Below, piece by piece: positions 24,032-27,445 of a stretch of DNA of 27,445 nucleotides. The stretch spans positions 19,050-46,494 of the IMG/VR virus record IMGVR_UViG_3300030333_005267. One strand, 5' to 3'. The first letter of the stretch is position 1; each line of letters opens with the position of its first letter. This DNA is from a virus. The notes under the pieces are model-generated. The model ran no database searches and was not told the origin of the DNA. It saw only the letters and a list, made by a program, of their open reading frames with translations. The translations under genes and the position numbers were made by a program.

Positions 24032-25514
24032 TGTCTCGCTTCATTATCACTTGCCCTTCATCATTGAAAGCTAGGATGATATCGGATGTTCCTGATATAT
24101 CAAAGCCTTCCATAGAAAGATAAGTATTGGTTGTTACGGCAAACTGCTCTGGCAAACCGTAGCCGGTACAGAACTTTACGTTGCCGGAGTCATCTGCATA
24201 TACAGTAACTCCATCTCTACCACGAAGGTAGTGCATGACACGGGTTGCTGTAGGCCCTGTAACGATTGAATGTCCTTCGTTGTAAGCATAGAGACCAGCG
24301 GCATCTCCTGTCCTAATCTCTTCACCAGCAGGTGGCTCACCTTCGGCTGCATCTTCTTCGTCGATGTTATATGTTGCACGGAATGATGCTGGTAGAGATA
24401 GAATTGTAGCTTCGCTTACACCAGCCGTACTTAGGCTCCCCGCTATCGCACTGGCTATTGGCCTTACTACATACGTATTTGTTTTTATAGCTGTTGCAAC
24501 TGAAATTGCCGCTGGTGCATTAATTGATTGAGTTACCATTCGTGCTGAAGCTACACTGCTTGCAACGATACTAGACACTACTTGAGTGTCTGCTTTTGCA
24601 GATGCTACAGCTGTTGCAATACTATTAAATACATATGAGACTGTTTTTAATGCGGTAGCAGAAGCGGATGCGGATGCGTTCCAGCTAATGGTATTTATCT
24701 GAGCTGTTACTGCAGCAGTTGCAGTAGCATTGATTGCCTGAGTCTGCATTGCTGCACTGGATGCAGCAGAAGCTATTATTACAGTGACTATATGCGAATT
24801 AACAACAGCAGAAGCAGCACCGATAGCCTGAACCGTTACTTCAACATCAGCCCAGCTAATAGTAACGGTAGGACTTTGACCAGAAGCAGCAGCTATGGCA
24901 GGAAGTGGTTCATCTATGATCGTCGGAGAGAGGGCTGAGGCGGCTGCTGTGGCCGGCAAAGAATACTCGAAGTATGTGCCGACATGCCCACTCGAAGCGG
25001 CTGAGGCGTGAGCTGGGGTCACGTTGATGGGGGGCATGTCAGGGCACTCGAAGTAGATATTGGAAACTCGGGTTTCACTCCCCATTCCAAATCCGTCGGT
25101 TGCTGTAATTATTATATTCAGATCTGTATAGTCTGATATATTCCCAGCTTCAGTAGTGCTAAGGGACATCGTGTGTGCGCCAAACGATGTGCCTGGAGTA
25201 AAGTTGGCACTCTTTATCGAGGTAGTACCATCTCTTAAATTTATATTAAGAGTGACTGATGAATAAAAAGAATCAGTATAGGCTCTAAGTTTAACGGATG
25301 TTGCAGTATGATCTCCTGGATCACCTACATCACTGAGCCTTAAGGTACATGCTTCAGCACTTCCACTAGAATCTGTTACCGTTATGTAGTCAGAGTCACC
25401 TGAACTAGAGCTGCTCGCTACTGCGTCATCCACCATTGCATACAGCGACGAGCCGGAGCTTGCGCTCCAGTTACCTGCACTAGTATCGGCATCTGGTCTG
25501 GCGAATTGTGCCAT
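24024..25514 (-). CDS. Tail-fibre-like protein with Ala-rich repeats
   Basis: A 496-residue protein with AAAGGAG 6 bases before its ATG. Residues 1-160 form a beta-rich domain (RPDADTSAGNW, then YTDLNIIITATDG) of a type common in phage and environmental bacterial surface proteins. Residues about 186-366 are ten imperfect repeats of 15-24 (mostly 17-19) residues, each with an Ala/Ser-rich core then alternating polar and hydrophobic residues, e.g. NASASASATALKTVSYVF and NSIATAVASAKADTQVV. They suggest an extended beta or trimeric shaft. The C-terminal 125 residues are a mixed beta domain that may be the tip. It follows the 162-residue gene by 22 bases and is probably coupled to it. The probable role is host attachment; the family is not identified. 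Confidence 0.6.
   Translation of the reverse strand: MAQFARPDADTSAGNWSASSGSSLYAMVDDAVASSSSSGDSDYITVTDSSGSAEACTLRLSDVGDPGDHTATSVKLRAYTDSFYSSVTLNINLRDGTTSIKSANFTPGTSFGAHTMSLSTTEAGNISDYTDLNIIITATDGFGMGSETRVSNIYFECPDMPPINVTPAHASAASSGHVGTYFEYSLPATAAASALSPTIIDEPLPAIAAASGQSPTVTISWADVEVTVQAIGAASAVVNSHIVTVIIASAASSAAMQTQAINATATAAVTAQINTISWNASASASATALKTVSYVFNSIATAVASAKADTQVVSSIVASSVASARMVTQSINAPAAISVATAIKTNTYVVRPIASAIAGSLSTAGVSEATILSLPASFRATYNIDEEDAAEGEPPAGEEIRTGDAAGLYAYNEGHSIVTGPTATRVMHYLRGRDGVTVYADDSGNVKFCTGYGLPEQFAVTTNTYLSMEGFDISGTSDIILAFNDEGQVIMKRDIT
24405..25013 (-). repeat. Ala-rich degenerate repeats in the fibre-like gene
   Basis: About ten units of 15-24 residues (codons 186-366, with Ala-rich flanks). 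DNA copies are diverged, so the array is old or under diversifying change rather than recently amplified. Confidence 0.65.
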
Positions 25515-25541
25515 CCTAAACTCCTTTAATCAGAGCTTAGG
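25515..25541 (-). promoter_or_regulatory. Hairpin overlapping the fibre gene's ribosome binding site
   Basis: On the minus strand CCTAAGCTC can pair with GAGTTTAGG around a 9-base loop (8 Watson-Crick pairs and one G-T). The stem contains the upstream stop codon and part of the AAGGAG ribosome binding site, just before the ATG. A ribosome finishing the upstream gene would open it, which would couple the two genes. Confidence 0.55.
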
Positions 25542-26025
25542 TCAAGCGGATTTCTAAGTCCTGAAGGGATAGCTTCTGGCCACTAGATAGAGTTCGCTCG
25601 CCACCTAAGTCAAACCAAGCAATTACTTTATTGCCTGTTGCATCAGCAGAACTTCCAGCATTATCCATAAGAATAGCATAGGAAGCACCGTCACCTGAAG
25701 ATGGAAATGTACCTGTTGCAGTCCACTCAATGTTCTTTAATTGAATGTAACCATAGTTATTTGTATCCGCGTCTGCGTCGGAGATAACTACATCAAAGTC
25801 TGTTGTGCCTCTAGTTAGCGAGATACCCCCAGCTGTGTAGCCGTTACCAGCCGCAATCTCTGTGCCGTTGAGGTCATTCCATGTGGTGTCATCAGCATTA
25901 GGTACATTGTCGTCCTTGATTAGGGCTATATACATAGTGTCACTGACTGAACCACCATTCATTTGCTTACGGAAAGCAGTCTCAAGGATCCATGCTTTCC
26001 CTTTATTTGTAATTCCGCTTGCCAT
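25537..26025 (-). CDS. Virion-type protein, 162 residues, unknown precise role
   Basis: The start is ATG 26023-26025 with AAGGAGAAAG immediately upstream. The protein has a short helical start (MASGITNKGKAWILETAFR), then a beta-rich body (DTMYIALIKDDNVP, AGGISLTRGTTDF, NNYGYIQLKNIEW), ending in SLQDLEIRLT. This layout resembles small phage structural proteins that begin with a 'KG..LL..' helix, list 'ALi' and 'GY...GG' strands and are commonly placed next to fibre genes. It is acidic overall. It sits directly before the fibre-like gene and is separated from RusA by a 50-base gap. It may be a fibre-attachment or head-decoration protein; exact role unproven. Confidence 0.6.
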   Translation of the reverse strand: MASGITNKGKAWILETAFRKQMNGGSVSDTMYIALIKDDNVPNADDTTWNDLNGTEIAAGNGYTAGGISLTRGTTDFDVVISDADADTNNYGYIQLKNIEWTATGTFPSSGDGASYAILMDNAGSSADATGNKVIAWFDLGGERTLSSGQKLSLQDLEIRLT

Positions 26026-26037
26026 TTCTTTCTCCTT

Positions 26038-26052
26038 GGGGTAGCTAACCCC
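26038..26052 (-). promoter_or_regulatory. Small hairpin directly 5' of the 162-residue gene's ribosome binding site
   Basis: GGGGT and ACCCC (5 bp, strong) are separated by a 5-base loop, followed on the minus strand by AAGGAG. No T-run follows, so it is not an intrinsic terminator. It could stabilise the transcript end or affect ribosome access. Confidence 0.45.
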
Positions 26053-26075
26053 GATTCACTATAGTAATAGGTCTA

Positions 26076-26447
26076 TTATACCTGTTCAATCTCTGTTATT
26101 TCTACCTCAAGACAGCCAGGTTTCATTACGTCGCACCGAATCACACGAAGATCGTCTATCTGGTTATCATCTCCATAAATACCAGCGTATCCGAGTGCAT
26201 CCAGGGCCGCTTTATTTATATTATCTATGTCTCTTCTACGTTTATCAGGCATCGTTGCCTTAATTACAACCTTTAATCTGCCTAGCAAGGGGCGTGGATC
26301 CTCTACATCTTCAGGCTCGAATGCGTTTGCGACTGCTACATTCACTGCATCCCTGTATTCCCTCCCTTTTTTTGATAGGATTACCCTGCCCTTTACTGCC
26401 CTCCAGTATGTATTAACTGACGGCGGATATGGAATAACTATTTCCAT
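26076..26447 (-). CDS. rusA: RusA-family Holliday junction resolvase
   Basis: A 123-residue protein, close to the roughly 120 of RusA. The start at 26447 is chosen over the upstream ATG at 26549 because AAGGAAGG lies 9 bases before it, and residue 1 then leads into the family N-terminus (MEIVIPYPPSVNTYWR). Asp73, Asp75 (RDIDN) and Asp94 (YGDDNQIDD) match the three catalytic aspartates of E. coli RusA in spacing. RusA resolves four-way DNA junctions made during recombination and replication of phage DNA. It overlaps the HNH-type gene by 10 bases, so the two are translated together. Confident. Confidence 0.9.
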   Translation of the reverse strand: MEIVIPYPPSVNTYWRAVKGRVILSKKGREYRDAVNVAVANAFEPEDVEDPRPLLGRLKVVIKATMPDKRRRDIDNINKAALDALGYAGIYGDDNQIDDLRVIRCDVMKPGCLEVEITEIEQV

Positions 26448-26836
26448 TTTGGATGGCCTTCCTTTTTCAGTTCCTTGAAAGCGTCTAGAATCTCTTTCAA
26501 TTCTACTCGGCGAGGTGCTCTTAACTCTGGGTCTCTGAGCTTTAGCCATCCCTCTATCTCAAAGTTGTGTGTGTCATATATTATTTTATATGCCAGTTGC
26601 CTGGGATGTGGCATTGCTGCGAGGTCATCCATGTGGCATTTCTTGCATGCACAAAAATAATTATTTAAGTTCGCCCAGGCGTGATTCGGTGCTTGGCTTT
26701 TGCGTTCCATCTCATGGGTCTCTAGCGGAAAACCTGCATGATGCGTTGCTCCACACACCCAACAGAACTTTTGTTTCTTAGCCCATTCTTTCCTGGCTGC
26801 CATCAATTTATTTATTTCTCGTGTCGTCTTCTTCAT
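26438..26836 (-). CDS. HNH-type zinc-finger protein / endonuclease candidate
   Basis: A 132-residue protein with AGGAAG 8 bases before its ATG. Residues Cys25-x2-Cys28 and Cys64-x2-Cys67-His68 form two metal-binding knuckles. Between them lies His41-Glu42 and a conserved Asn (58 or 59), the arrangement of an HNH fold carried by a zinc-binding scaffold. HNH proteins of this size cut or nick DNA; the catalytic second His is not placed with certainty. It overlaps the 56-residue zinc-ribbon gene by 4 bases (ATGA) upstream and rusA by 10 bases downstream, so it belongs to one small DNA-processing operon. A structural zinc-finger role without cutting is possible. Confidence 0.6.
   Translation of the reverse strand: MKKTTREINKLMAARKEWAKKQKFCWVCGATHHAGFPLETHEMERKSQAPNHAWANLNNYFCACKKCHMDDLAAMPHPRQLAYKIIYDTHNFEIEGWLKLRDPELRAPRRVELKEILDAFKELKKEGHPKWK
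26457..26464 (-). promoter_or_regulatory. Ribosome binding site deciding the start of rusA
   Basis: AAGGAAGG on the minus strand ends 9 bases before ATG 26447. This supports the 123-residue form over the 157-residue reading. Confidence 0.6.
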
Positions 26837-27003
26837 AGCTCATGCTTCCTGTTTAATGCTCCGCCACAAGAACTACATCGTGGTCGTGCCGCCTGGTACT
26901 CATTGTTTATTATTATTTTCTCTGACCCCCCACAGTCAGAGCAGTATAGCCTGACATGCGTGGGTTTCTTTCTCTTCTTTGGGCGTTTCTTTTTTTTCTT
27001 CAT
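26833..27003 (-). CDS. Small zinc-ribbon protein (56 residues)
   Basis: A short gene with a very basic N-terminus (MKKKKKRPKKRKK) followed by Cys21-x2-Cys24 and Cys43-x2-Cys46, a treble-clef or zinc-ribbon arrangement. Its ATG is preceded by AAGGAAG and overlaps the stop of the upstream DUF3820-like gene by 4 bases (ATGA); its own stop overlaps the HNH-type ATG by 3 bases. Such coupling strongly supports a real gene despite its size. The basic tail plus zinc ribbon suggests nucleic-acid contact; specific function unknown. Confidence 0.7.
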   Translation of the reverse strand: MKKKKKRPKKRKKPTHVRLYCSDCGGSEKIIINNEYQAARPRCSSCGGALNRKHEL

Positions 27004-27440
27004 CTCCTCTTCCTTTCTTTCACCATAGCATTTCTTAGCCAGCTTGCTGCTATGTATGGCTTACCACTCAGGCAGCTGTCGATATACCAAGTAGGCAGAT
27101 CTTCAACTAGAACTCCTTTATATTTCCCGAAGATCATCCTGGCCCCACGTTTCTTTTTTCTTACACCAGCTGACGAGGCGCCCTTAAATGGATTTATATT
27201 TAATGTTTTGTACCTGGCTTCGGCTTCAATTAATTTTCTTCTTTGCCTTTCAGCCTCCTCCCTTCGCTCCCTGACTAGTTTCTTTGCCTCAAGCATAGCC
27301 TCGTCTAGCTCGATGGCAGCCTGGTCTTCTAAAATTATTTTCTTTGCCTCCTGGATCTCCTCTGGCAAAGCATCTCCACTCATTACGTCGGGTGAAGTTA
27401 TTATTTTGTGCGCCAAGGAAGAATCTACTAGATCAATCAT
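27000..27440 (-). CDS. DUF3820-like protein, 5' end near window edge
   Basis: The visible protein is 146 residues from ATG 27438-27440. Only five bases of minus-strand sequence remain upstream, so an earlier in-frame start beyond the edge is possible. Residues about 25-80 are a charged helix rich in Glu, Lys, Arg and Ala (probably coiled). Residues about 101-138 contain FGKYKG (104-109), DLP (114-116) and WYI, the pattern of the short DUF3820 domain, which occurs alone or fused to DNA-processing enzymes in phages. Its stop overlaps the zinc-ribbon ATG by 4 bases. It heads the visible DNA-processing cluster; biochemical role unknown. Confidence 0.65.
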   Translation of the reverse strand: MIDLVDSSLAHKIITSPDVMSGDALPEEIQEAKKIILEDQAAIELDEAMLEAKKLVRERREEAERQRRKLIEAEARYKTLNINPFKGASSAGVRKKKRGARMIFGKYKGVLVEDLPTWYIDSCLSGKPYIAASWLRNAMVKERKRR

Positions 27441-27445
27441 CCTAA

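Noticed and set aside
24405-25013. Diversity-generating retroelement variable repeat in the fibre-like gene
   Set aside because: No reverse transcriptase gene, template repeat or adenine-specific substitution pattern is visible in the window.
26075-26080. TATAAT on the minus strand as a promoter for the 162-residue and fibre genes
   Set aside because: The region 17 bases upstream reads AGAAAT, a poor -35 match, and there is no extended -10; A/T-rich chance is likely.

Overview
The window looks like the virion-structure half of a short-tailed, double-stranded DNA bacteriophage genome (podovirus-like gene order), probably an environmental phage. The evidence is the order adaptor-like fragment, tail nozzle, collar-type protein, several internal-virion-type proteins (one of 2,511 residues), then tail-fibre-type and replication/recombination genes on the other strand. 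Genes are packed with 1-12 base gaps or 1-10 base overlaps, most have purine-rich ribosome binding sites, and I saw no tRNA, rRNA, insertion sequence, integrase or CRISPR array. The host cannot be fixed from the sequence. All family calls come from reading motifs by eye; no database search was possible.

Right-pointing block (2-24031), read as one long late transcript: C-terminal part of a neck/adaptor-like protein (2-478); nozzle-type tail protein (481-3213); tail-collar-type protein (3213-4079); aromatic-rich 283-residue protein (4082-4933); Pro/Gln/Gly low-complexity protein (4935-5936); 1,592-residue virion-type protein with a dockerin-like calcium loop (5975-10753); small helical protein (10760-11473); giant 2,511-residue multidomain protein (11473-19008); 387-residue unknown (19019-20182); 1,281-residue protein with signatures of large phage internal proteins (20186-24031). 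The layout parallels the T7 series adaptor, nozzle, internal core proteins, but the presumptive internal proteins are far larger.

Left-pointing block (27440-24024): a DUF3820-like protein, a 56-residue zinc-ribbon protein, an HNH-type protein and a RusA-type Holliday junction resolvase, all linked by 4-10 base overlaps. A 50-base gap follows, then a 162-residue virion-type protein and a 496-residue fibre-like protein with Ala-rich repeats. The two blocks converge and overlap by 8 bases at 24024-24031.

The most interesting feature is inside the giant protein. A cpYpsA/'putative molybdenum carrier'-type SLOG domain (about residues 1510-1682) and a NADAR/YbiA-type domain (about 1055-1215) are fused, and a degenerate second SLOG copy (about 855-990) precedes the NADAR domain. 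SLOG and NADAR families are linked to NAD- and ADP-ribose-derived nucleotides, including bacterial anti-phage signalling and DNA ADP-ribosylation. Carried on a probable virion protein that could enter the cell with the DNA, this SLOG-NADAR-SLOG module is a candidate pre-packaged counter-defence system. That role is inference; the domain resemblance is what the sequence shows.
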